A DNA stretch of 64,000 nucleotides from NCBI RefSeq assembly GCF_002893765.1, contig NZ_CP025938.1, positions 310,001 to 374,000 on the forward strand, written 5' to 3'. This document shows positions 17,445 to 25,552 of the stretch, piece after piece. Below the pieces are notes generated by a model that saw only the letters and a list, made by a program, of their open reading frames with translations, ran no database searches and had not been told where the DNA came from. A program made the position numbers and the translations under genes. Source of the stretch: Tamlana carrageenivorans. GTDB lineage: Bacteria; Bacteroidota; Bacteroidia; Flavobacteriales; Flavobacteriaceae. Numbering within the stretch: position 1 is the stretch's first letter; each line of letters opens with the position of its first letter.

Positions 17445-18818
17445 TGTCCGATAAAAAACAGAATTAGCTAAAAAAGCTTTGGTGTTGGCCTTTTTTATTG
17501 ATCGCACTCTTTATTTTGAAAACAGAACCTCCTTATTGGTCAAAAAGGCTTAATTGCCCAATGTTTTTGGTTGTAATCTCTTCCCAATTAGCTTCTGGGT
17601 TTTTCAGGAATTTGAACAAATCGATATATGTCATCAAATGGTATCGTATGACGGACATCATATTGGAATAAGCCCAGTTTCTTTGGGCTTTTCTTTGGAT
17701 CACAAGCATAATGAGCTGGATTATCAAACTGACCCAGATTTGTATTTCGATGGCATTTTGATTGTCTCCCAAAAAATACTTTAGCGGAAAGTTCTGTTTA
17801 AGCCGCTTGAACATCGTCTCAATCTGCCACCTATTTTTATAGATGTCGGCTATTTTGTCTGCATCAAGATCATAATTATTAGTGATGAACTCATAAACTT
17901 TTTGGTGCTTTTCGTGCCAAAAAGCGATTCTCCTCAGGGAAAAAGCGTTGCCGTTTTTGTCCGTAAGCCCTATTTTTTCGTCCTTTAGGACAGCATCGTC
18001 CACTTTATTGGAGATATCAAACTCTTCAAGGCTTGTATAGCGAGCATTGTCCTTTTGCCGAGTCACAAAGTAAACATCTTCCAGTGTCCATTTTTGGTAT
18101 TGCTCATAATCCACATACCCTTTGTCAAAAACCACATAAGAGCCCTTCTTGAGTTCCAGGTCTTTTAAAAAGGTGTGGTCGTGCGTGGCCGCGCTTGAAA
18201 ACTTAATCAGACAAGGAACGTCTTCCATGGCGTTTATCATAGTATGCATCTTGATACCTCCTTTCTTTTTGCCGTTGAGCGGGTTCCTTCCTACACCTTT
18301 AAGAATGTCGCTAAATAGGGGGATGGTCGAGGAATCAACGATTTTAAGGTTCTTCACTGCAGGTTCTAAGGGTCTGCTGTCCGATAAAAAGCGATGGTAA
18401 CGTTTGTAGAGTAAATGATAAATATCGGCAAATACTTCAGAGCTTCTTCTCCTGTTAGCATCTGACAAGGCACTGCGTTTTGGAAAGTCCGTGAGTCCTA
18501 GATGGTTGATCTTTCCCTCGCAGGCAAGCATAATACTGGAAACCTCACGAAGTGAGCTACAGCCACTGATCACGGTAAATACCATAGTGGCCAAATGCTC
18601 ATAGGTGGTAAACTTTTTGGTATAGCGATCGCTGTTGTGCTTTTTGGCTGTCCGATGAACATCTTTGGGCAAAATGAAATTTAATACCTGTTTGATTATG
18701 GGTTGTCCGCTAAAGTTTTTACTTTTATTCATATCTTGGATGTGTGATAACTTCAAGATACAAAATAAGCGGGAAATCCTATCTTGGAAATCCCGCTTTT
18801 TAAATCTTTTATCGGACA
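17445..18818 (-). mobile_element. IS4-type element (DUF4372 group), full copy
   Basis: The ends share TGTCCGATAAAA at 17445 and, in complement, at 18818. The transposase fills the element. It lies only 9 bp from the target duplication of IS982 copy 1. No convincing target duplication was found. A shortened relative lies at 38095-38620. Confidence 0.85.
17533..18732 (-). CDS. IS4-family transposase with DUF4372 N-terminus
   Basis: The start MNKSKNFSGQPI at 18732 gives 399 residues; an upstream in-frame ATG at 18831 would begin outside the IS and was rejected. The DDE residues are in KIVDSSTIPL, VVFDKGYVDY and the signature Y-(2)-R-(3)-E-(6)-K region (YKNRWQIETMFKRLK). The protein appears intact and ends GQLSLFDQ. 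Confidence 0.94.
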   Translation of the reverse strand: MNKSKNFSGQPIIKQVLNFILPKDVHRTAKKHNSDRYTKKFTTYEHLATMVFTVISGCSSLREVSSIMLACEGKINHLGLTDFPKRSALSDANRRRSSEVFADIYHLLYKRYHRFLSDSRPLEPAVKNLKIVDSSTIPLFSDILKGVGRNPLNGKKKGGIKMHTMINAMEDVPCLIKFSSAATHDHTFLKDLELKKGSYVVFDKGYVDYEQYQKWTLEDVYFVTRQKDNARYTSLEEFDISNKVDDAVLKDEKIGLTDKNGNAFSLRRIAFWHEKHQKVYEFITNNYDLDADKIADIYKNRWQIETMFKRLKQNFPLKYFLGDNQNAIEIQIWVSLIIQLIMLVIQRKAQRNWAYSNMMSVIRYHLMTYIDLFKFLKNPEANWEEITTKNIGQLSLFDQ

Positions 18819-18875
18819 CTAATGATTTCAATTATCAAATCTAAAAACTTGATTTAGCTAATAATCAAATTTTAT

Positions 18876-18883
18876 TACCTTTG
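18876..18883 (+). promoter_or_regulatory. -7 box (TACCTTTG) of the zeta-type module
   Basis: It matches TAnnTTTG and ends 4 bp before the GTG start of the small ORF, so the transcript should be nearly leaderless. It lies outside the upstream IS4 element. Confidence 0.6.
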
Positions 18884-18887
18884 TACT

Positions 18888-19049
18888 GTGAGCACAAAAC
18901 AAGACATATTAAAATATTTGGAAGAGTTAAAAAGCAGACTCTCTAAAGAACTTCCAAGAATCACTAAGGAAATAAAAGTCTACGAAGAAAAACTAGCGAA
19001 AGGAGAAACAACAAAAAATCCTAAAGCTAGCCCTCAATTTAATGGATAA
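18888..19049 (+). CDS. Small ORF (53 aa) coupled to the zeta-type kinase, possible antitoxin
   Basis: A GTG start at 18888 gives a 53-residue, highly charged helical peptide (KYLEELKSRLSKELPRI, then a KEIKVYEEKL stretch) with a polar tail. It overlaps the next gene by 8 bases (ATGGATAA), so the two are probably translationally coupled. I recognise no domain. Its size, position ahead of a zeta-like kinase and helical character suit an antitoxin, by analogy with epsilon-zeta systems. It does not visibly resemble epsilon, and it could instead be an accessory protein. Confidence 0.6.
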   Translation: MSTKQDILKYLEELKSRLSKELPRITKEIKVYEEKLAKGETTKNPKASPQFNG

Positions 19050-19647
19050 ACCAAAATTATTAATAATTGCAGGGTGTAATGGATCTGGAAAGTCATCATT
19101 CTCAAGAGCTTTTACTCCAAAGGAAACAACATCTTATGATTATGATAAGATATTTAAAGCAAATTACGACGCTTTGATTCCAAGTGATATTAGAGACGTA
19201 ATGGCTCATAATTTATCTCGAGAAAATCTTGAGTCTTCAATAAATCATTCCATTAAAAATAACTTAAATTTTTGCTACGAAACCAATTTTAATTCGACAC
19301 CTCTATTTTGGGCCAAAAAATTTAAGAACGTTGGTTACAGAATTGAAATCGTATATTTATGTCTTAACTCCATACAAATAGCCAAAGAAAGGGTTCTTAT
19401 TAGATTCGAAAACGGAGGTCATTTTGTACCAGACGCTGAAGTTGAAGAAAGATATCGCCTAGGTTATGACAACCTAAATAAACATTGGTCTTTTTTCGAC
19501 TCAATAAGTCTATTTGAAACTAGCAAATATAATTCAACTCCACAACATATAGTAACTATTGAGCAAAACACTATTATTGTTACTAACCATTTTCCTAAAT
19601 ATTTAGATAAATTGTTACCTAACATTAAAGAACGATTAATGAACTAA
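19042..19647 (+). CDS. Zeta toxin family protein (P-loop kinase)
   Basis: The 201-residue protein has a Walker A motif GCNGSGKSS (residues 11-19). A zeta-like Asp follows in YDYDKIF, then a YETNFNS segment near 75-81 resembling the Glu-containing substrate loop, and Arg residues in ERVLIRFENGGHFVPD near 112-130. Zeta toxins phosphorylate UDP-activated aminosugars and block cell-wall synthesis; some relatives are non-toxic kinases. It stands between an IS4 element and pepD, a mobile-looking position. Confidence 0.8.
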   Translation: MDKPKLLIIAGCNGSGKSSFSRAFTPKETTSYDYDKIFKANYDALIPSDIRDVMAHNLSRENLESSINHSIKNNLNFCYETNFNSTPLFWAKKFKNVGYRIEIVYLCLNSIQIAKERVLIRFENGGHFVPDAEVEERYRLGYDNLNKHWSFFDSISLFETSKYNSTPQHIVTIEQNTIIVTNHFPKYLDKLLPNIKERLMN

Positions 19648-19701
19648 TCTAGACTAAATTTTGCCTAATAAGGCCTCATGGCACTTGCTGCCCCTAAAAA
19701 C

Positions 19702-21162
19702 TTACTTCTTAGGAATATTATTTAAAACTTCTAAAACAAACTTCCAATACTTTTGAACTGAAGAAATTTGAGCACGTTCATCAGGAGAGTGCGCACCTTT
19801 AATGGTTGGTCCAAAACTAATCATATCCATTTCTGGGTAATTCTGACCTAAAATACCACATTCCAGTCCGGCGTGACAAGCGGCAACATGAGGTTTTTCA
19901 TCATTTAAATCTTCATATACTTTAGTCATCACTTTTAAAATGGACGAATCCATGTTGGGTGTCCACCCAGGATAATCACCTGAAGCCTCAACCTCGCACC
20001 CTATCAACTCGAAAGTTGATTGTAAAGCATTTACTAAATCTATTTTAGAACTTTCTACAGAAGATCGAGTTAAGCAACCAATATGCATATCACCATCTTC
20101 AACAATGACTCTAGCAATATTATTAGACGTTTCTACCAGTTCTGGAATATCAGCACTCATACGATACACACCATTTATTGCCGCATACATAGCTCTTGTG
20201 AATCCCTCTTGGGTCATTAAATCCATAACCTTTTCCGGCGTTTCACATTTTGAAGCTGTGATACTTAAATCGGGCTCCATGGTTTTAAGTTCCTTTTTTA
20301 TAATGGTTTCAAGCGTCTGAATCTCGGCAACAAAATCATCCTCCTTCATAGCATCTATAGCCACAAAAGCCGTACTTTCTCTAGGAATCGCATTACGCAA
20401 ACTTCCGCCGTCAATAGATGAAATACGTAAACCAAAAGCTTCAAATTTATCGTGTAAAATACGATTCATCAATTTATTAGCATTCCCTAAGCCTTCATGA
20501 ATTTGCATACCTGAATGACCACCCTGCAAACCTTTCACTTCAATTTTATAGCCTATTTTTATTTCTGAAGTTTCTTCTTCTTCATACTGTCGTGTCGCGG
20601 TAACATCAATTCCACCAGCACAACCTACTCCAATTTCGTCGTCTTCTTCGGTATCTAAATTCAACAATATACCTCCAGAAAGTAACCCGCCTTTTAATCC
20701 CATGGCACCAGTCATACCTGTTTCTTCATCAATAGTAAAAAGAGCTTCTATCGCTGGATGAGCAATAGAATCACTTTCTAAAATCGCCATAATGGTAGCA
20801 ACACCTAATCCGTTATCAGCCCCTAAAGTCGTGCCTTTAGCACGTACCCAATCGCCATCAACATACATATCAATACCTTGTGTATCAAAATCAAAGTCGG
20901 TATCGTTATTTTTTTGGTGCACCATATCTAAATGCGATTGCATCACAACGGTTACACGATCTTCCATACCAGAGGTAGCTGGCTTTTTAATAATCACATT
21001 ACCAACGGCATCAACCAATGTTTCAAGACCTAAATTTTCACCAAAAGCTTTCATAAAAGCAATAACCCTCTCTTCTTTTTTAGAAGGTCGTGGTACTGCA
21101 TTTAAATCTGCAAATTTATTCCAAAGGGCTTGAGGTTCTAATTGTCTTATTTCTGTGTTCAT
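19702..21162 (-). CDS. pepD: Aminoacyl-histidine dipeptidase (PepD, M20 family)
   Basis: This 486-residue cytoplasmic dipeptidase carries M20 metal-site motifs in order: MQSHLDMVHQ near 74-83, GADNGLG near 114-120, TIDEETGMTGA near 143-153, a CHAGLECG segment near 420 and a His near 455-460. It cleaves Xaa-His and other dipeptides with two zinc ions. Length is as expected. A -7 box at 21183-21190 lies 20 bp upstream. Confidence 0.96.
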   Translation of the reverse strand: MNTEIRQLEPQALWNKFADLNAVPRPSKKEERVIAFMKAFGENLGLETLVDAVGNVIIKKPATSGMEDRVTVVMQSHLDMVHQKNNDTDFDFDTQGIDMYVDGDWVRAKGTTLGADNGLGVATIMAILESDSIAHPAIEALFTIDEETGMTGAMGLKGGLLSGGILLNLDTEEDDEIGVGCAGGIDVTATRQYEEEETSEIKIGYKIEVKGLQGGHSGMQIHEGLGNANKLMNRILHDKFEAFGLRISSIDGGSLRNAIPRESTAFVAIDAMKEDDFVAEIQTLETIIKKELKTMEPDLSITASKCETPEKVMDLMTQEGFTRAMYAAINGVYRMSADIPELVETSNNIARVIVEDGDMHIGCLTRSSVESSKIDLVNALQSTFELIGCEVEASGDYPGWTPNMDSSILKVMTKVYEDLNDEKPHVAACHAGLECGILGQNYPEMDMISFGPTIKGAHSPDERAQISSVQKYWKFVLEVLNNIPKK

Positions 21163-21182
21163 TTTGTGATTATTTTATCCGT

Positions 21183-21190
21183 CAAAGATA
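21183..21190 (-). promoter_or_regulatory. -7 box (TATCTTTG) for pepD
   Basis: It matches TAnnTTTG on the minus strand. There is no TTG at the 19-bp spacing. Confidence 0.55.
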
Positions 21191-21309
21191 GAAAAATGGG
21201 GCGACCTCAGCATCTTAATGATTCTGTAATATTTAAGATTTAACAAAGTTTAACCTTATAAAAACTTTAAAAATTGAAAATTAAATGCTCTATTTTTTTA
21301 CTATTTTTG

Positions 21310-22380
21310 ATGATGCTAAAAGAAAAAAAAACAATCATAGCACTTGCTTTATTTCCTCAAATTATCATTATTCGAATACTTTCCAATTACCCGGATTTTG
21401 TTGAGACCTACTACAGCAAAGCGTTCTACACATTAATCTCCAAACTATCACGTTATATTTTAGGGTGGATTCCTTTTTCATTTGGTGATTTGATTTATGC
21501 TTTAACTATAATTTATGGGGTACGCTGGTTAGTTTTAAACAGAAAACGTTTACGCCTAGACACCAAAAATTGGCTTATTGATATTTTTGCAACACTCTCT
21601 ATTTTCTACTTTGTTTTTCATGTGTTTTGGGGCTTAAACTACTACCGACAACCGCTTCACAAAAGCTTAGAACTTGAACATGATTACACTACAGAGCAAC
21701 TGATAAGTTTCACAGAAAGACTCATCAAAAAGTCGAATGCCATTCATATTAAAATCACGAATAATGACACTTTAAAAGTTGAGATGCCTTATAATAAATC
21801 GGAATTATTTAAAAAGGCTCCCGAAGGATATAAATATTTAAAGGAAACTTTTCCTCATTTAGCCTATCATCCACGAAGCGTGAAACAATCTTTATTCAGC
21901 TACCCTCTAACCTATATGGGGTTTAGCGGGTATTTAAATCCGTTTACAAATGAAGCACAGGTAGACGGACTCATTCCTATTTATAAACTTTCGACAACTA
22001 CCACGCACGAAATCGCGCATCAATTAGGTTATGCTGCCGAAAATGAAGCCAATTTTATAGGAAGCATGGCAGCTATAAAACACCCAGATCCTTACATTCA
22101 ATATACAGGTTATACCTTTGGACTGCGTTTTTGCTTAAATGAGATTTATAGACGCGACCCCGATGTTTTTGAAAGGATGGAAAAAACTGTAAATCCTGGT
22201 ATTCTTAAAAACTACAAAGAGGTTCGTGAGTTTTGGAAGAAACACCAAAATCCAGCCGAACCTCTTTTTAAAACTTTTTACAACGGTTTTTTAATAGCCA
22301 ACAAACAAAGTAAAGGCATGCAAAGTTATAACTATGTCGTTGCGCTTTTAGTTAACTATTTTGAGAAAAATAGTTTATAA
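21310..22380 (+). CDS. DUF3810 domain-containing membrane protein with HExxH motif
   Basis: From ATG 21310 the protein has about 356 residues. Three N-terminal hydrophobic segments lie within residues 1-105, followed by a soluble domain containing HEIAHQLG, a zinc-metalloprotease HExxH motif, and a downstream NEANFIG that could supply a Glu ligand. This matches DUF3810, a family without established function. Inner-membrane anchoring with the catalytic domain facing out is inferred. Its stop lies 1 bp from the old end of the convergent DUF6503 pseudogene. Confidence 0.85.
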   Translation: MMLKEKKTIIALALFPQIIIIRILSNYPDFVETYYSKAFYTLISKLSRYILGWIPFSFGDLIYALTIIYGVRWLVLNRKRLRLDTKNWLIDIFATLSIFYFVFHVFWGLNYYRQPLHKSLELEHDYTTEQLISFTERLIKKSNAIHIKITNNDTLKVEMPYNKSELFKKAPEGYKYLKETFPHLAYHPRSVKQSLFSYPLTYMGFSGYLNPFTNEAQVDGLIPIYKLSTTTTHEIAHQLGYAAENEANFIGSMAAIKHPDPYIQYTGYTFGLRFCLNEIYRRDPDVFERMEKTVNPGILKNYKEVREFWKKHQNPAEPLFKTFYNGFLIANKQSKGMQSYNYVVALLVNYFEKNSL

Positions 22381-22381
22381 T

Positions 22382-23178
22382 TTACTCTATAACTTGAGCA
22401 TTTTCAGGCATTGCAAATAATTCCTGATTCGGTTTTTCTTTTGAAACTTTTACGTTTTCAAAATGGTTTTCGCTATGTACGGTTGTAGGTTAGTTGTTTT
22501 CATATTCATACCTCACAATTGTTTTAGGTAATAACAAACCTTCCACATTCATCCTCTCACTGTATTTTCTAAAATGCCATTCTTTAGCCTTTTCTTGGGT
22601 AAAGAAAGTTACGGTATAACCTAACCATTCCATTTTATAAGTTTCAGGGTTGTAGTAAATAGCATATTCATCTTCTGGAGACTCCCCTACACCACTTTGG
22701 TATCCTATTCTTATCCCTGGATAGGTTTTACCTTCAAAAACCAAAGGTTCGATATCACTATAAATAATGCCATCATCAGATAAAATAAAGGGCATGGTAT
22801 AAAAGTAGAACATCAAGTTATAGTAAAATTTAGGTTTTCCTTTGTATTCGGCATCATGCTTATTCTGTAACCAAACTTGTTTCCCAACATAACCCAAAGC
22901 GTGATCTGGAGTTTCAATTAAGGACTTTCTGTTCCATAAATCGGTTGAAGTCACCTCTTTAACACCATTTTTTACATGGTAAATTCTAGAAATCGCATAC
23001 TTTTCCATAGATCTAAGCCTCCGTGAACTTCAAATATTTTTTCTAAAGCTTCAGGATATGTCTTTTCTTTAGCTATTTCCTTAGTTTCTGTCTCTACAGG
23101 TGTTGCTACAGTTTCTTTTTTCTCATCTTTACAATTCCAAAAAGCAAGTGCTACAAATAAGTAAATAATTTTTTTCAT
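22382..23178 (-). pseudogene. DUF6503-type lipoprotein gene with a frameshift and a nonsense codon
   Basis: The start at 23178 gives a lipoprotein signal (FWNC at residue 16), a Thr/Glu/Lys linker and the family segment EVHGGLDLWKSM, but this frame ends at 22972. The rest continues in another frame from near 22975 (NGVKEV, then STDLWNRKSLIE, FYYNLMFYFYTMP, YNPETYKMEWLG) to a TAA at 22490. Beyond that stop the same frame stays open to 22382 and encodes the expected ending (FAMPENAQVIE). One missing base and one nonsense codon explain the whole locus. The intact gene would encode about 264 residues of unknown function. Confidence 0.85.
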
Positions 23179-23241
23179 GTTATGTTTTAATAGGTTTCTT
23201 GTTTTGACCCGGTCATTTCGGATTAATTACATAAAATCCTT

Positions 23242-23249
23242 TACTTTTG
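23242..23249 (+). promoter_or_regulatory. -7 box (TACTTTTG) for the SpoU methyltransferase gene
   Basis: It matches TAnnTTTG and ends 10 bp before the start codon, implying a very short leader. Confidence 0.5.
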
Positions 23250-23259
23250 TTCTTCAAAT

Positions 23260-24054
23260 ATGAAAGCCATTACCAGCATACAAAATTCGTTTGTAAAACA
23301 ACTTTTCCAATTAAAAGAAAAGTCTCGAGAACGACGTAAAACAGGTCTTTTTTTAATAGAAGGCGCTCGTGAAATTATGTTAGCCCTACAAGGCGGATAT
23401 GACATTGATACCATCCTATTCAACCCTGAATTACATCCTTTAGAACGTGTAGAAGCGCTTAACGCTGAAGGCGTTGATCTGATAGAAATATCAAAGGAAG
23501 TGTATCAAAAACTGGCCTACAGAGAAACTACGGAAGGAATTTTAGCTGTAGCTAAATCCAAGTCACATCAGCTAGACGCTTTAAAATTCAACACAAAAAG
23601 TCCTTTAATTTTAATTGCTGAAGCTCCTGAAAAACCTGGGAACATTGGTGCTATACTTAGAACTGCTGATGCAGCAAACGTAGACGCTGTTATTATTGCC
23701 AATCCGAAAACGGATTTACACAACCCGAATATCATTCGCTCTAGCGTTGGTTGTGTATTTACCAATACCATTGCAACGGGAAGCACCTCTGAAATTATTA
23801 AGTTTTTAAAATCTGAAGGCATTCACATTTATTGTGCTGCACTACAAGCGTCGGAACCCTATCACACGCAGGATTTCACAAAACCCACAGCTATAGTTGT
23901 AGGCACCGAGGCAACTGGCCTTAGTGCAGAATGGCGAGAAAATGCAACTCAAAATATTATTATTCCTATGCAGGGTGCTATCGATTCCATGAACGTTTCA
24001 GTTGCGGCAGGCATTTTAATTTTTGAAGCAAAACGCCAACGCGGGTTTAACTGA
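23260..24054 (+). CDS. TrmH/SpoU-family RNA 2'-O-methyltransferase
   Basis: This 264-residue protein has an N-terminal substrate-binding domain (residues 1-95, with ERRKTGLFLIEGAREI) and a C-terminal SPOUT knot. The three SpoU motifs are visible: NIGAILRTADA near 127-137, VVGTEATGLS near 212-221, and MNVSVAAGILIFEA near 244-257. Such enzymes methylate ribose in rRNA or tRNA; the target cannot be chosen from sequence, although the RlmB type is likely. A 7-bp tandem repeat follows its stop. Confidence 0.92.
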   Translation: MKAITSIQNSFVKQLFQLKEKSRERRKTGLFLIEGAREIMLALQGGYDIDTILFNPELHPLERVEALNAEGVDLIEISKEVYQKLAYRETTEGILAVAKSKSHQLDALKFNTKSPLILIAEAPEKPGNIGAILRTADAANVDAVIIANPKTDLHNPNIIRSSVGCVFTNTIATGSTSEIIKFLKSEGIHIYCAALQASEPYHTQDFTKPTAIVVGTEATGLSAEWRENATQNIIIPMQGAIDSMNVSVAAGILIFEAKRQRGFN

Positions 24055-24060
24055 ACGGTG

Positions 24061-24088
24061 AACAGTTAACAGTTAACAGTTAACAGTT
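24061..24088 (+). repeat. Heptanucleotide tandem repeat (AACAGTT, 4 copies)
   Basis: Four exact AACAGTT units start 6 bp after the stop of the methyltransferase gene. The motif contains GTTAAC palindromes at each junction. Confidence 0.93.
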
Positions 24089-24219
24089 TAAAGAAAACTA
24101 CAAATTAAAACTTTGATCTTGCGATTATATGGTTAAAAATAACAACAGTCAACTACCAATAGTCAATTTACCACACCAAAAACATTGAAACAAATCTACC
24201 TCTAATATCACCTCTTTAA

Positions 24220-25452
24220 ATGACCGCACAAATCCTTTTTTATATCATTATTGCTATTATTATCATCAATTTTATAGTAGATAAAATTTTAGATGCTTTA
24301 AATGCCAAACATTACAACGACAAACTCCCTAAGGAGCTGGAAGACGTTTATGACGCAGAGGCCTACAAAAAATCTCAAAAATATAAAGCCACCAACTATA
24401 AGTTTGATTTATTAACCTCATCTTTTTCTATTGTTTTAACCTTAGCTTTTTTAGGACTTGACGGATTTGTATATGTAGACCAAATAGCTCGTGGTTTTAG
24501 TGAAAATCCTATCATTATTGCCCTTATTTTCTTCGGCATTATTATGATTAGCAGCGATATTTTAACCACACCGTTTTCCTACTGCAGCACTTTCGTTATT
24601 GAAGAAAAGTTTGGATTCAATAAAACCACTAAAAAGCTTTTCTTTTTAGATAAACTAAAGGGCTGGTTAATGATGACCATACTCGGAGGAGGTATTTTAG
24701 CACTCATCATCTGGTTTTACCAAGTTACGGACGCACAGTTTTGGTTATATACCTGGGGCCTTATGGCCATATTCACCCTATTTATGAATATGTTTTATTC
24801 AAAATTAATCGTGCCTTTATTCAATAAACAAACACCTTTAGCAGCTGGAAGTTTAAGAAATCGCATCTCAAAATACGCTGAAACCGTAGGTTTTAAACTC
24901 GATAAAATATTCGTTATTGATGGCTCCAAACGAAGCACGAAAGCCAATGCTTATTTTTCGGGTTTTGGTAGTGAGAAGCGCGTTACGTTGTACGATACGT
25001 TAATTAATGATTTAGAAGAAGATGAAATTGTTGCTATTTTAGCCCATGAAGTAGGTCATTATAAAAAGAAACATATCATTTTTAATTTGTTTGCTTCTAT
25101 CCTTTTAACAGGCATTACATTATACATCTTATCTTTATTCATATCAAACCCCTTACTATCAAATGCTTTAGGTGTAGAAACCCCAAGCTTTCATATTGGT
25201 TTAATTGCCTTCGGATTGCTATATGCACCAATTTCAGAAGCAACAGGACTTATTATGAATTTATTTTCAAGAAAATTTGAATACCAAGCGGATGATTATG
25301 CGAAAAACACTTTCAAAGCAGAACCTTTAATAACTTCATTAAAAAAGTTATCAAAAAACAGTTTAAGCAATTTAACACCGCATCCTGCTTATGTTTTTAT
25401 GCATTATTCTCACCCTACTTTATTGCAAAGGATTAAAAATTTGAAGAAGTAA
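24220..25452 (+). CDS. M48 family metalloprotease (Ste24/CAAX protease-like)
   Basis: This 410-residue membrane protease has several hydrophobic helices (about residues 2-22, 66-86, 95-120, 143-165, 175-195, 287-310 and 325-350). The zinc motif HEVGHYKKKH is near residue 274, and EYQADDYA near 356 supplies the third ligand. The arrangement matches Ste24p/HtpX-like M48A peptidases. In bacteria these act in membrane protein quality control or unknown processing; prenylated substrates are not implied. A bidirectional terminator follows. Confidence 0.93.
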   Translation: MTAQILFYIIIAIIIINFIVDKILDALNAKHYNDKLPKELEDVYDAEAYKKSQKYKATNYKFDLLTSSFSIVLTLAFLGLDGFVYVDQIARGFSENPIIIALIFFGIIMISSDILTTPFSYCSTFVIEEKFGFNKTTKKLFFLDKLKGWLMMTILGGGILALIIWFYQVTDAQFWLYTWGLMAIFTLFMNMFYSKLIVPLFNKQTPLAAGSLRNRISKYAETVGFKLDKIFVIDGSKRSTKANAYFSGFGSEKRVTLYDTLINDLEEDEIVAILAHEVGHYKKKHIIFNLFASILLTGITLYILSLFISNPLLSNALGVETPSFHIGLIAFGLLYAPISEATGLIMNLFSRKFEYQADDYAKNTFKAEPLITSLKKLSKNSLSNLTPHPAYVFMHYSHPTLLQRIKNLKK

Positions 25453-25496
25453 TTGAATAGTTACCTCCTATATTTCAGTAGATACAAATCAAAAAA

Positions 25497-25528
25497 AAAG
25501 CCTGTAACATTTATTTTTACAGGCTTTT
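25497..25528. terminator. Bidirectional terminator between convergent genes
   Basis: The stem AAAAGCCTGTAA/TTACAGGCTTTT with an 8-base loop and flanking A and T runs serves both the M48 gene and the convergent OmpA gene. Confidence 0.9.
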
Positions 25529-25552
25529 AAAATATAATTCTAATAAGGATGA

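Noticed and set aside
17445..18818. Target duplication of the IS4 element (ATTTCAATT on both sides)
   Set aside because: The 9-mer occurs on both sides but not directly at the ends, and part of it belongs to the IS982 duplication; treated as chance in A/T-rich DNA.
21274..21309. TTG start giving a longer DUF3810 protein
   Set aside because: The extension is hydrophobic but followed closely by two ATG codons, and the N-terminus from ATG 21310 fits a normal membrane start better.
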